Positions 32,770 to 44,840 of a stretch of DNA of 64,000 nt are shown here, one piece after another. Within the stretch, counting starts at the first letter, position 1. Every line of letters begins with the position of its first letter. Source of the stretch: Anthonomus grandis grandis (Eukaryota > Arthropoda > Insecta > Coleoptera > Curculionidae); NCBI RefSeq assembly GCF_022605725.1, contig NC_065548.1, positions 45,191,131-45,255,130 on the forward strand. The letters run 5' to 3'. The position numbers and the translations under genes were made by a program. The notes under the pieces are model-generated. The model searched no databases. It was not told where the DNA came from and saw only the letters and a program-made list of their open reading frames with translations.

Positions 32770-34086
32770 GTGGATTTGTATAATTTCCAACCTAATCATT
32801 TGTTAGAACATGAACTAGATTACGAATTGAAAATTCGTTTAGTTGCTACTGTTCGAAATGTTGCTGATAAAAGAAGGATTTTATTGAGAATTCTGAAAAA
32901 GGAACAAACTTCTCCGGGATCTAGCATAACCTTACAGAAAGTTAAATTAGATTATGATAGGGAAAGAGCTGACATTAAAAAGAGTTTAGATTCCATTGCA
33001 AGTGTCATTGAAAAATTTGAGGGTGTAGCTTCTGATTCAACTGTTGCTCGAATGAAATCTCGTTTGTCTCATGTAGCTGGTAGGGCTAAAAGAATTCCTA
33101 TGTTTGAAGAAAAAGCTGAAGGAATTCAAGCTTATAGTCAGGAAATTATAGCAACTTATCTAGCTCTTGAAGCTGATCTTTTTGACAAAATTTTTCCCAA
33201 TGCTGATTCAGAACCAGTAACTCATTCCTCTGCTCCAGTTGTGAATGTAGCTGCTCCAATAGTCCATTGTGCTACTCGAAATGTTCCTATTAGTGAATGG
33301 CAAGTTAAGTGTAATGTATCTGAGGATACATTATTTCAGTCTGCAGCAGAATTTTTTATTGGTGATGCATTTGTGTGGTATAGGAGTGTCAAATCAACTG
33401 TTGGTGATTGGTGTTCCCTAGTTAATAACTTAAAAAGAGATTTTTTACATGATGATATAGATGATAAAATTTGGGATCAAATTAAGAAAAGAAAGCAAAA
33501 GAAGGAAGAAAATACTGTAGTTTTCATTGCTCATTTGGAGGTTCTTTTTGCTAGGCTTTCTCGTGCGCCAGCAGAATGTACTAAGATTAAGTTTGTTAAA
33601 AATAATTTGTTGCCTTACTTCATTGATAGATTGGCTTTAACAGAAATTAATTCCATTTCTCAACTTTCTGAGCTTTGTAGGAAACTTGAAGAATCTGATT
33701 ATTTAAAGAATAAAAACAAAATTAATAATGTTTCAGAAGTATCTACTAATAAATTTTCTAAAATGAAGTTTTTAAAAATTATTCTAATAGAAAACCTTTC
33801 TTTCAAAATAATAATAAAAATAAAAAGTCAGTGGAAGAATTTGCGAATAAACCTAGTACTTTTCATGCTATACAGCAATGCTCCAAAAATCATGAAAAAA
33901 ATAAAGAAAGAGTTAATATGTTGGAATTGGCATTTGGCTAACCATTCTTATTATGACTGTAAGGGTCCAAGGACTGTTTTTTGTTTTAAATGTGGAGAAC
34001 CAAATGTTAAAGTAAAAGATTGTAAAAAATGTAAATTAAACACATCTTTTAAAAACTTAAATTTTAAAACTATTTTAACAAATTGA
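32770..34086 (+). CDS. Gypsy 2 gag polyprotein
   Basis: The frame opens at a GTG (32770), probably a mutated ATG, with DLYNFQPNHLLEHELDYELK. A Lys-rich helical N-terminal part (about residues 1-140) is followed by a capsid-like segment (FIGDAFVWYRSVKSTVGDW, FIAHLEVLFARLSR) and two knuckle-like motifs at the C-terminus, CWNWHLANHSYYDC and CFKCGEPNVKVKDC. In the first a Cys is replaced by Trp, and in the second the His is lost, so neither CCHC site is complete. The stop overlaps the start of the pol frame by four bases, suggesting a shifted gag-pol arrangement. Confidence 0.75.
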   Translation: MDLYNFQPNHLLEHELDYELKIRLVATVRNVADKRRILLRILKKEQTSPGSSITLQKVKLDYDRERADIKKSLDSIASVIEKFEGVASDSTVARMKSRLSHVAGRAKRIPMFEEKAEGIQAYSQEIIATYLALEADLFDKIFPNADSEPVTHSSAPVVNVAAPIVHCATRNVPISEWQVKCNVSEDTLFQSAAEFFIGDAFVWYRSVKSTVGDWCSLVNNLKRDFLHDDIDDKIWDQIKKRKQKKEENTVVFIAHLEVLFARLSRAPAECTKIKFVKNNLLPYFIDRLALTEINSISQLSELCRKLEESDYLKNKNKINNVSEVSTNKFSKMKFLKIILIENLSFKIIIKIKSQWKNLRINLVLFMLYSNAPKIMKKIKKELICWNWHLANHSYYDCKGPRTVFCFKCGEPNVKVKDCKKCKLNTSFKNLNFKTILTN

Positions 34087-37000
34087 GCTGGGAACATTGG
34101 CTTGCTAAGGTTTCTGATTTCATGAAAACTACTATTATAGAAAATAAAGTTTGCCCTCAAGAACAAATTTCACTACTATTCATCAATAAACCTTTAGATA
34201 ATAGACCATATATACTTGTAAAGTTGTTTGATGTGCCCATTACAGTTTTGCTTGATTCTGGAGCTACCTCTTCAGTTGTAGGCTCTAACGGTATAGATAT
34301 TTCAAATAAATTGGGACTAGAAATTAACAAGACAGAGCTTAAAAATGTTTGTACTGCTGATGGTAGAAGGCAGGTGGTAAAAGGAACTGTGGATTTACCT
34401 GTCTATATTAATAATCATTGTGAGATTGTGAATGCTTTAGTTGTACCTTCTCTGTCCCAAGCATTTATTTTTGGTTGTGATTTTGCCCAAAAGTTTGGAA
34501 TTTTAGTCGACTTTCATGATAGCTCGTGGCATATTAGAAGTGATTTTTGTGGTCATCACCTTATTGTCTTGGAGAGTTCCTCTTTGGATTTTACAGGTGG
34601 TTGTCCTGATTTGTTTTCATTGGAAGAGCTTTCTGAAGAACAGCAAACTGTTGCTGATCAAGTTGTCTCATCTCGTGAAATTAGTAGCAAGGATAAGCTT
34701 GGCCGAACTAATCTCATTACCTGTATGATTGACACAGACGATTCCCCTTCATTTGGGAGAAGACCATATGTTATGTCCCCATATATGTCCAAGATTTTAA
34801 ATGCAGAGCTGGATGAAATGTTAAAACTGGGTGTTGTGGAACCTTCTAAAAGTTCTTGGTGTTCACCAGTGCTTCTAGTCAAAAAACCAAATGGAGAAAT
34901 GCGGTTTTGTTTTGATGGTCGTCCTCTTAATGAAATTACAAAATCTGATAGTTATCCATTGCCTAATATAGATAGAATTTTAACCTCACTTCGAAATGCC
35001 AAATATATTACATCAATAGATCTCAGGAAAGCATTCTGGCAAATTCCTCTTGATGAGGCTTCTAAGGAAAAAACAGCATTTGCAGTGATTGGTAGGGGTC
35101 TTTTCCAGTTTGTTACTATGCCCTTTGGACTTAAGAATGCTGCTCAAACTCAACAGCGTCTTGTGGATGCTATTTTTGGTCCTCAATATGAACCAGGTGG
35201 AGGAAACAAAAATGGGAGTATTTTTACATATCTTGATGATATTCTTGCCATTAGCAGTGATTTTGAGTCTCATATTAATCTTTTATGTGAAATTAAGCAA
35301 AAATTGCAAGAGGCTGGACTTACGGTCAATTTAGAAAAATGTGATTTTTTAAAACCTCTTTAAAATTCCTAGGTTATATCGTGGGTTCGAATTCTCTTAG
35401 GACTGATCCAGATAAGGTCTCTGCTATGGTCAATTATCCTCGTCCAAAGACGACTACGGAAATTAAGCGTTTTGTAGGACTTTGCTCCTGGTATTGCCGT
35501 TTTATCAAAGATTTTTCTACTTTGATGGCTCCTATTAATGATCTACTTAAAGGACGGAAAAAGGGTCAATCAATTATATGGAATGATGACGCAGAGGTTT
35601 CATTTATCAAAATAAAGCAGTTGTTAGTTTCGTCACCAATCCTTTCACAACCAGATTTTTCAAAAAGATTTGTTATTCAGAGTGATGCCAGTGATACAGG
35701 CTTAGGAGGAGTATTGACTCAGATGATAGATGGGGAAGAAAAGGTTATTGCTTATGCAAGCAGGTCTCTCACTAAAACTGAGAGAAATTATTCTGTTGTT
35801 GAGCGAGAGTGCTTGGCTGTCCTTTTTAATATTGAAAAGTTTCGTCCGTATATTAAAGGAGTCGAGTTTTCAGTTATCACTGATCACTATAGCTTGTTGT
35901 GGTTAAGTTCGTTAAAGAATCCCAGTGGTAAATTGGCTCGTTGGTCTATTCGTATGAGACAACACACATTTGATTTGGTTCATAGAAAAGGTTCTCAGAA
36001 TGTTATCCCAGACGCATTGTCTCGATTACATAACTCTCAAGAAATAGAGGATGATCATAACTCTTTAAGTAATGAAATGGTGATTGGAGAGGTTGATATA
36101 GACAGAATAGATATTTATTTTGATAACTTGCATCAAAAGATTGTAGCTCTGCCAGAAAATTATCCCCAATGGAAGGTTGAAAAAGGCTATGTTTTTAAGT
36201 TTATTCCAAATCGACTCCCTATGAAGGTAAATCTTCCTGAATGGAAAATGTTTGTACTAAAACCTCAAAGGACTGAGGTAATAAATTCTTGTCATAGTCC
36301 CCCTGAATGTGGACACTTTGGTTTTCTAAAAACCCTAAATCGAATCCAGGGATATTATTATTGGCCAAAAATGCGCCAGGATGTTTTGAAATTCGTTAAA
36401 AATTGTTTGGTTTGTGGTGCTCAAAAGACTAGTAATACTGCTACCATGGGTTTGATGGGTAAAGAGAAAAATGTTTCATATCCGTTTCAGGTTATTGCTG
36501 TAGATCTTATGGGACCTTTTCCCAGATCTAAGAAAGGGAATAAGTGGATTTTTGTGGTTTCCTGTTGGTTTTCAAAATATACTATGATTTTTCCTTTGCG
36601 AAGTTCTAAATCACAATATATTGAACAGATATTGGAAGATAGAGTATTTTCAGTGCATGGTCCTCCATCTTTACTAATTTGCGATAATGGCAGTCAGTTT
36701 ACATCTAAAAGTTTTACAAATCTTAATAGAATGTATAATTTGAATATCAGGTTTAATCCTTTTTATTCACCACAATGTAACTTTGTTGAAAGAACTAATC
36801 GTACAATTGGAACTGCTATACGTAATTATATAGATTCACATGATAATTGGGACAAACATATACCAAGAATTCAACAGGCAATAAATACTTCAAAGCATGA
36901 AGTAACTGGCTTTACCCCTTCATTTTTAGTTTATGGGAGGCATATTCCTTTATCAGGAAATTATTATAAGAATGTTAATTTGGATATTCAGATTGATCAG

Positions 37001-37372
37001 GAAATTTGCCCAGGAGATAGGAATACTTATGCTGAAAACCTGAAAGGTTTGAAAGAGATATTTATAGAGGTAAAAAATAAACTTCATACTGCCTATGAGA
37101 GAAACTCTAAAGCTTACAACTTGCGTAAGAGAGATGTCTCATTTAATGTAGGTGATCATGTTTGGCGTAAGAATAAAGTTTTATCTAGCGCTGTTGATAA
37201 GTTTACTTCTAAACTAGTTCCCAAGTATGTGCACAGTATTGTCCGCAAAAAGTTGTCAAATCTGGTTTATATTTTGTCTAATGAAGATGGTTCTAATGCC
37301 GGTAAATGGCATATTAAAGATTTAAAGCCTTTTAATAATGGTCTTGATGATGATTCCAATTCTTTGGAATAG
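34083..37372 (+). pseudogene. Gypsy 2 pol: protease, RT, RNase H, integrase
   Basis: Frame 1 (to 35363) has the aspartic protease site LLDSGATSSVVG, then RT blocks MRFCFDGRPLNEITK, SIDLRKAFWQIPLDE and YLDDIL. A single-base indel in the run at about 35350 ends it. The frame at 35381 continues RT thumb and RNase H (FVIQSDASDTGLGGVL, YSVVERECLAVLF), the HHCC zinc finger (CGHFGFLKTL..C..C), the integrase core (IAVDLMGPFP, LLICDNGSQFTS, PFYSPQCNFVERTNR) and a GPY/F-like C-terminus. Only the one indel separates it from a full polyprotein. The products would copy and insert the element in the nucleus. Confidence 0.85.
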
Positions 37373-37439
37373 TTGTATTTGGAAATTATGTATATATTGT
37401 TATCTTCACTTAGATTCCTGCTTCTAGTATTGACATCAT

Positions 37440-37800
37440 TCTGGAATTTCCTTTGTTATTTTTTTGATGTTATAATCTAGTCATTTGGGCCATATTTTAT
37501 TTTTTTGGTATAACCTATTAGTGGTTATGTACAGTATGTCATAAACTTGACGTTTTAATTTTTATAGCCAAAGGCTATGTTTTGATGGTTGTTATAAACT
37601 GTATATGGTTATACACCATACGTTATTTAGAAGGCCAACAATTGATGGTTGTCATACTCCATAAATGAGTATACACTTTATGTCAGTTTTGGCTATTTTT
37701 TTTTGGCCGTATTTTGTGGGTTGTTATAACCTAGTGGTGGTTATAAACCCATTGTCAATTTTGACTGTTTGAGGTTATATTTTTGGCCTATTTACTTTAT
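37440..37800 (+). repeat. Degenerate tandem repeat in gypsy 2 3' UTR
   Basis: About four imperfect units of roughly 80 bases share GGTTGTTATAAC, a TGGTTATA-type segment, ATGTCA-like and TTTTGGCC-like blocks, for example at 37590, 37640 and 37730. It lies between the pol stop and the 3' LTR. Confidence 0.5.
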
Positions 37801-38802
37801 CGGGGTCAGTGAACCTGACAGAGGATGAACTATACTGTTCAGTCTGTTTATTATTGGATTTTGTCCAAATTTTTTTTTATCACAGAATGCTGTGATGAAA
37901 AACCAATAGTAGATTTGTTTTTTTGTTGGTGTGGTCTCGACCATCGTCGGATTATTAGAGGACTATTCGAAGGTATCCTTCCTCACCTCAAATTAATTTG
38001 GATATTTATGTGGGTGAGTCAATTGAAAAAAAAATCCTATCAAAACTTTAGATTATGGCTGTATATGCTGTAAGATATATTCTAGTGCTGTTCAGAAATG
38101 GATTTGGGGGCACATGGAATTTTGTAGTGGGTAACTAATGTGGCAATCGATATTGCTGTTATGAATTTTGCCCATGTGTTTATTATCTGGTGCTTGAGTT
38201 ATTTCAGCCAGTTTTCTTTCTAGTTGCTGGAATCCGCCATCTAAAAAGGGTAGTTTTTTTTGTTACACACAACACCATCTCTTGGTGAGAAGTTGATTGC
38301 AACTTCCATGAGTGTTCCCCTAGGTTGGAGTTCTAAAGTAACTGATTTTTATGGTAGAGTTAAATGTCGTGAGTGTACATAATTTTAGCTTAAGTTTTAA
38401 TTTAAGTTTACTTTAAGTTAGTTTTATAGTACTTCTGTATTCTCAAGATCACTATTGTCTTACCAACTTGTGTCCTTCCTCGATATTAAGAGTTTCCTAA
38501 TTTATGTCCATACTGATTGTGTCTTCCTTTAGGAACGGGTGATACACGTAGTTATCCTGAATTGAGTTAATATGAGAAGATGCCATTTTTAGAAACAATT
38601 TGTATATATAAATTGAGGAACAGATAATTAACAGAATTGTTTGTTATTTAGTAAGGGATAATAATTATCAGGGAATTTTTCGTTGGTATTATTAGATATT
38701 GGTAACTAGTATAGTTAAACTTTTTTGTTAAAAGACTTTTGATGTTGAAAAAAAAATCAACTATTTCATAGCTAATTTTTTTTCTTCAAGGAAGGGGGTA
38801 AA

Positions 38803-40314
38803 TGTAGCGTTTTATTTTTCTATTTCTTATGTTCATCAACGCTCCATTGATATTTCATTAATTTCAATAATTATATTAATAATTTCAGTCAACTTCTTTT
38901 ATCGATATTTTTTTAAATTCACACTGTCAATGACACATTACTACTGTAACGCATCACTCTCCTGGTTTTATTATTCATGCTTTCTGTCACTCTTCTGGTT
39001 GGTCTTAATTAATGTTTTCTCTAATTGGATTGACATTGACAGCTCAGGCGAGAGGTGGGGTCGTTGATTATTTAGTCGGTACTGCATCCATTTTTCGAGG
39101 ACTTGTTCCCGGGTTGCAGGTAGAAGCACACGTAAAAGGCCAGTTTTTTTATTTCCGAAGTTTGTGAAGCAGGAAGTGGCCAATATGGTTTATAATTTAT
39201 AGTCCTTAATCTTGTTCCTTTAGGGAACTGTTTATTTCATAATTCTGGTGCAGGATGCCCGAGATTTTGATGGATAGATAATGAAACTTAGCAAGGTGAG
39301 TGTGTCACATTTTTAACGCCATTCATTTTTTTACCGACAGTGAATACAATGGCAACCGTTGTTTTGATGGCTGCAGGATTTTGATTTCCCCGAGAAATTG
39401 CTGAAAGTAGTGGAGCTGGAGTTAGAGTTAGAGTATATTATAGAGTATAGTAATATTAGAGATTCCCAGTCCAGATAGCTAAGCTACAAATGGCATACAT
39501 TCACAGCCTCGATTTTGAAGGCCAGCTGTTCATTTCTTGGAGGAATATACAGGCCAGTCTATTCCATTTATTTAAATATTACTAACCATAGATTTGTCTC
39601 ACTTATTTACATTTTTATTAATATATCTTTAAAATCAATTTATTGCTACAAATATTTAATCAACATCATAATTTAATATGTCAATTTCTTATCTATAATT
39701 TTAGTTATTTTTTTGTTCAGTATTTTTCAGTACCTTTTTTGGTAGTTAAGTAGATATAACTCGGTTAAGGCTGATATGCCTGAGGTAAAAAGGTTCATGA
39801 ACTTTCCCCTGCGTAATACAAATATTTACTAAAAAACTTTAATAATTGCAATTTATTTTTCAAGTGCTGAAATCTACCTAATAGTGGAATCATAATTTAA
39901 ATGTTACTTTTGACAAACTTATTTTAATCATATCAACATTATTCATGTTTTAATTCGTAATAAATTATTAACATTTAACAGATTAGAACATGAGGTGTAT
40001 ATTATCTTTGATGTAAATATAATTTAGTTGTATTGTTAAGATATTTTTTTTTTCTCTTTAAATCTACTTTATCCAGGGTCGTTTAATTGTTAATTGAAAC
40101 CTATATACCGTTATAGAAGTGTTTTTCTTAGTTTTCTTTCATTTATAAAATAAAAAACTAAGTGGCGCCCTCTTATTTAATAGTTATAAACAAGATTATA
40201 TTCTTTAATAATCAGTCATAAGTGAACCTTCGAACAATCCCAAGCCTCCGATAATTCTGAGCTACCGTCTGCAAACTCTTGGCAAAATAGTAACATTGTA
40301 AAGTTTACGCCACA
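38803..40314 (+). repeat. 3' LTR of gypsy element 2
   Basis: It begins TGTAGCGTTTTA after the purine tract GGAAGGGGGTAAA and ends TTTACGCCACA, 1,512 bases, unusually long for a gypsy LTR. Its last 631 bases match the 5' LTR remnant. Confidence 0.75.
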
Positions 40315-40333
40315 ATCTTATTTGTATACCCGG
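40315..40333 (-). mobile_element. 19-base right terminal remnant of mariner element 3
   Basis: Minus strand CCGGGTATACAAATAAGAT mirrors the left end TGGGGTGTCCAAATAAGAA and is followed outward by TA (40334-40335), where the DIRS frame resumes. Confidence 0.6.
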
Positions 40334-41250
40334 TACATACATTTATTAAAATTGTAATGATTTAACTTAAGAGCTTTCTGCTTCGCAATCTCGAGTGGTT
40401 TTAAATGCAACCAACTATAATCTAAAGTAGGCGAAACTGCGACTAGTTTTCCTATTAATGAAGCGAAATTTTGAATCTGTAATTTATTTTTTTTCTTAGT
40501 TTGTTTTAATAGTTTTTTAATTATAAATATCTTATTTTGAAGTAATGTAAAAAACATTTGATTTGAATTAGAAATTAAACCTAAAAATGTTATTTCTTGA
40601 ACAGGGCAAAGTAAACTTTTATCATAATTAATGACAAGACCTAGGTTGCGATTTATTATCTTACAACCACTCTCTCTCAAATGTTTAGTCACTGTTTTTT
40701 ATAACTTCGTAAATACAAGAGGAGGATATTGGATACTTAATCCAAAAGGTAAGCAGTTGAATTGATACAACTCATTTTCAAAACAAAAACGTAGGTATTT
40801 TCTATCTCTCTTGTCGATAGATAGGAGGTAATAGGCATCTTTGAGGTCTATCCTAGTCATGTAACATCCTTTCGAAATGAAATGAGTCTTAAAGCATTAC
40901 TGTAATCCTCCATCTTAAAATGGCGATTAAAAACAAAAGAATTTAGTTTTTTCAGATTGAGGATAAATCTATGAGAACCATTTGGTTTTCTTATCAAAAA
41001 ATATGATGATAAGAATTGTCCCTTTTTTGTGTGACATTTAGATATAATTTTCAATTTTAATAATTGGTGAAATACTTCTTTATATATTTTTAAGTTCTTT
41101 CTGGAGATAAAAGGAACTGGTATGTTAGACTGTTTTGGTTTAGAATTAAAAGTTATTCTGATTCCCTTAACCCACTGTAAAATTTGATTATTGACTTTAA
41201 TTTTTGTCCATTCATCTAACCTATCTTTAATACTCTATGTATATTTTAAA
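40334..41250 (-). pseudogene. DIRS reverse transcriptase, active site deleted
   Basis: The minus strand reads FSRKNLKIYKEVFHQLLK-like sequence in a decayed frame, then SSYFLIRKPNGSHRFILNLK, DLKDAYYLLSIDKRDRKYLR, LYQFNCLPFGLS, HLRESGCKIIN, NLGLVINYDKSLLCPVQEIT, FASLIGKLVAVSPTLDYSWL and NHYNFNKCMY. The segment that should carry the YxDD box, between the PFG block and NLGLVINYDKS, is missing, so the enzyme lacks its metal-binding aspartates. The order and wording of motifs are those of DIRS, not gypsy, RTs. Confidence 0.8.
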
Positions 41251-41263
41251 TTTGTTTTTACCT

Positions 41264-41957
41264 CTAACGATCGCGATTTGCTTTGCTGGTGTATGGGCGT
41301 GTGTTCTTTTCCGCTTTCCTGTATTCCCTCTTTTGTCCCTGGCTCGGTCCTTGGTATCGCCTCCATTGACGGTCCATCCTTCTCTTCCCCCTCCTCTCTT
41401 CTCTCATCTTGGTCTTGGGATAGGTGCGCTGGTAGTTTAAATTAGCTGATGATGCCTTGGAAGTTCCAGGTCTTGATAAATCCACTTTCTTGGAGATTGA
41501 AAGATCTTTACCAGCTTTTTTCATTGCCTGGCAAGATTTTACCTTAGAATATATTCTTTTCCGAAAAGATATTCATCTATCGCAATTTGGCTGGCTGCTA
41601 ATCTTCCCTCTTCATTGATGAAGGGGTTGATTTCGAACCTTCTTTTTAAGGACATGGCATGATGTACATTTTCGAATAACTGACCGACCTCTATTAACTG
41701 TTCAATCATATTTGTGGCACGCTCTTGATCAGGTTTTTCTATTTTCTTTGAAATTACTGTACCCAGTATCGACAGCCCAATGCCTACTTGAGACTGTATG
41801 CCTGATAGAAAATTATCATTTTTCAAGGTATGAGATGAAAGTATGGGTTTAAGTTCTTCATTTAAAATAGAAGCACTTAAAGTCTTGCAATTTTTGGGAA
41901 TTAAATGCTTTTGAAGCAACTCTTTCCTTAAATCTACAATTACTACATTTATCTACA
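41264..41957 (-). pseudogene. DIRS gag-like ORF
   Basis: The first part (LRKELLQKHLIPKNCKTLSA, FLSGIQSQVGIGLSILGTVI, ATNMIEQLIEVGQLFENVHH, AASQIAIDEYLFGKEYILR) resembles the helical gag of insect DIRS elements. A frameshift at about 41530 leads to a basic tail (SRPGTSKASSANLNYQRTYP, then many Arg/Lys) that would bind RNA. Position directly 5' of the RT matches DIRS order gag-RT-RNase H-recombinase. Confidence 0.65.
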
Positions 41958-42074
41958 AGGTTACACGACAGTTTTGAATAGATCTGGATTAAAGCAGACC
42001 TCAATAAGACAAGATACGCCTAAGGTTCCTTATACAGGCCACCACATAATTACTTGTGTGATCTTTATACATGT

Positions 42075-42960
42075 TTTCGAGGATACGTTGTCAGGATTGA
42101 TAGTAAATTTTAATTTAAGCCAAGTTATTAATAACCCTACTTGAGTAGCTTTTACATCTATTAACTTGTTAGATGTAATATCGATTTCAGAAGGCCTTTA
42201 GATTAAAAGTTTAATTACTACAAAAATAATAGGAAAAGTTGCTTCGAATCATTCTTTACCTTTAAGATAGTCACTATATTATCAAAAGTCAAAAAATATC
42301 TGTTTAAAGTAAAACTAATGACTACCTTGAAATGCTGCATTTGTGTGGTCCAGTGATATTGCCATACCTAACCGAATTAATAAATTCCTGCTTATTAGAT
42401 TCTATTTTTACAGAATGTTGACAAATTTCCCAAATTATTCCTCTTCCCAAAAAAGTTGTTTTAAAACTTGCTAATTTACAGAGATAAGTATCCTCATAAG
42501 CATGTTTAAAGGTTTTTGAAAAAATAATGCTTACACAAATATCTCAGCACCTTAATCTGTATAAAATTCTTTCTTCGTATCAGTCTGGTTTTGAATGTGC
42601 AACCGCATTATTAAACATAACTGATGATATAATTAGAGCTGCAGATAAGTGCAAGTGCACAGCTTTAATTCTATTAGAATTGTTCAAGATTTTGACACTT
42701 TAAGCCAGACACTCTTTTTCTCAATCTCAAATTTTGTTGGGTTTTCAGAGCACGCAATTATACTTTTAATGGATTATCTTTCTAATAGATTTCAATTTGT
42801 TGCAACATTAGATAAGGCAAGATGAGTTTTGGCGTTCCACAAGGCTCAATTTTGTACCCTTTACTCTTTAATATTTACATTAATAACCTGGCTAATTTCC
42901 ATAAGGTTCTACAAGGTACTTCAACATGCTTATGATACATATCCTTATATTTCTTTTCTT
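42075..42960 (+). pseudogene. CR1/Jockey-type LINE ORF2 fragment
   Basis: Decayed coding sequence begins at an endonuclease end (GLIVNFNLSQVINNPT), passes LCGPVILPYLTELINSCLLD and IIPLPKK, and enters RT at MFKVFEKIMLTQISQHLNLY, SSYQSGFE, CATALLNITDDIIRAADKCK, GFSEHAIILLMDYLSNRFQF and an FGVPQGSI-like block. Many stops and shifts are present. It stops near the YADD region. It is a separate insertion from the LINE that starts at about 43,100. Confidence 0.7.
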
Positions 42961-43119
42961 CTATGGGGGTATACAGATTAAAACTAACTAGCAGTAATAG
43001 TATTATTGAAGAAGTTTTTTTAAAGGGACTAACATATTTTTATCTTACATTAATTTAAATTAAAAATCGTGGATCAACCAAATTTACTACATTGCTTCAC
43101 TAATCACTCTTCGGTGGAT

Positions 43120-44291
43120 AATGCCAGAACAAGATGGCTCACATAACAGACGTTGTTCTATCAGCTGAATTAAAAAAGTTAAAAAAGATGAAATAATTGA
43201 CTTAATTTTTCTTCAAAAATTAACATCAACTTTTGCTAATAGTGAAGTGCTTTTTGAATTAAAAGAAAGGCTGGTTGCAGTTTTTTCTATGCGAGAAAAT
43301 GTATTTTCCGACAATAACCGTCGCTTTGAGGTTAACTCAGATCAAAACAATGTGTGATCAAACAAGATTGCTCAAAAACAAGAATGGATTTAAAATATAC
43401 AAGCTCTAAGGTGAGTGATCTTTGTAAATTAATCTCTCACCTAGAAGATAGAATTTTGGAACAAAAACAATTTATTTCAATGTTATAAATCATTAACAAA
43501 TCCACAGATCAGTTACCATCAATGTCATCTATTAATAATTCAATGAACAACAAAACCTATAAACCTATTGACACTCCACAGTTTACTTCGCATCAAATTA
43601 ATTCGACAGCAAAGCATTCGACAGTAATAAATGGGAGATGACAAGATCATCAAGGAGAAGCCTACATCCACGCCTGAACAGCCAAGGAACCTCGTCGACG
43701 CCAACGCCAACGGGTGTCGTTTCTGCCAGTACTACTTCCAGCGAACCCAGCGTTAATCCCAAGCAACCAAAGGTCACGCTATCCCAAGTAAGCACCGCCG
43801 TTGAAAATGCAGTCACTCATACGGTTGCGAAGCCTTGCATGGATTTAGGTAATACGGGTAAATCTATTTCACCGTCTACCATTCGACGACGCCGCAAGCC
43901 CGTCGTGGGAACTAATACAAGCTCCGATGTTCAATCAATGCCTAAACTTGGGTACCTACATGTATATTGGCTTCATCCAAGTACATCTGTAGAGGGACTA
44001 GCAAACCTACTAAAAGTTACAGCACCTGAGATAGCTTTTAAATTTAAAGAACTGAATGAAACGGAGAGGGGAATATCTTTTATTGCATCATTTCCATTAC
44101 ACCAGGTTAATCAGGTTTACCAACCATCACTTTGGCCTGCTGGAGCTTGTATTAACAGATATCGTTTTCCAAAGATTATTTCTGCTCGTAATGGGCAGGC
44201 ACATTTTTTCAGGGAAGCCTCGCACCAAAGAAATAAGTAAATTCCTCTATTGATAAAAATAATAGCGACAAAAATCGCCTATTAGTTTATC
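43120..44291 (+). pseudogene. LINE Y ORF1 (CR1/Jockey group)
   Basis: A decayed N-terminal part (LSAELKKLKKDEIIDLIFLQ, ERLVAVFSMRENVFSDNNRR) is followed by an open frame 43638-44240: a Ser/Thr/Pro-rich linker, a basic SPSTIRRRRKPVV patch, and a folded C-terminal part LGYLHVYWLHPSTSVEGLAN, ISFIASFPLHQVNQVYQPSL, WPAGACINRYRF. That ending is common in insect LINE ORF1 proteins, which bind RNA in the RNP. ORF2 begins in an overlapping frame at about 44240 (NNSDKNRLLVYHI) and continues across the gypsy 3 insertion. Confidence 0.65.
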
Positions 44292-44295
44292 ATAT

Positions 44296-44796
44296 TATTA
44301 TGAAAATGTAAATACGTTAATTATTCTGCTAGTTTTTGTACAATTTTATTAGTATTCTGTAGTTAAAGTTGATTCGTAGGGTTTCTTTAGGGTTCTACTT
44401 ACGTTTGGTTTATTATTTTCATCTATAGTGTTAAGTTTTTAAGTAGTTCATCTTGTTTGAGAGCCCCATTTTGGCCCCAATTTAGGTTATTTAGGTTATA
44501 TTATTGTAAATCCCTGTAGTTCTAGTTTTCTAGAATTTGTATACTTGCTTGCTTTGACTGTCAGTATTCTCCTAAAATTATTGGTCTCTTTGGGCAAAAA
44601 CAATGAAGATAATTCTAAATATTTCGACGACAACTGTTCCATCGGGTTTTAAAAAGGACGTGCTTCGTGACAAATCATTCAGTTTTAATTGTTTAGTCAG
44701 TTTTTACCTTGGAAACAATTAAACGACAGTCAAGGCGAGTTAGGTTAGTGTTTTTTTGACGTTGACAATAAAAGTGTGTTCCCGAATTTCGTTACA
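44296..44796 (+). repeat. 5' LTR of gypsy element 3
   Basis: It starts TATTATGAAAATG and ends TTCGTTACA; the start is not the canonical TG but is fixed by the target duplication and the purine tract. It contains AATAAA at 44768. Confidence 0.85.
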
Positions 44797-44798
44797 AT

Positions 44799-44811
44799 TG
44801 GTGTCAGAAGT
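44799..44811 (+). promoter_or_regulatory. Primer-binding site of gypsy element 3
   Basis: TGGTGTCAGAAGT lies two bases after the LTR. This form is used by mdg3-type gypsy elements, attributed to tRNA-Leu. Confidence 0.65.
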
Positions 44812-44840
44812 AAAGGATATTTGGAAGCTCATTTTAGTGG

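Larger units (their letters stand above)
30903..40314 (+). mobile_element. Gypsy element 2 (9.4 kb remaining)
   Basis: Order: 5'-truncated LTR 30903-31535, primer-site-like sequence, gag 32770-34086, pol 34083-37372, tandem repeats in the 3' UTR, purine tract, complete 3' LTR 38803-40314. The right edge abuts 19 bases of mariner 3 end, so the element inserted into that mariner. Remaining LTR parts differ at only a limited number of positions. Confidence 0.85.
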
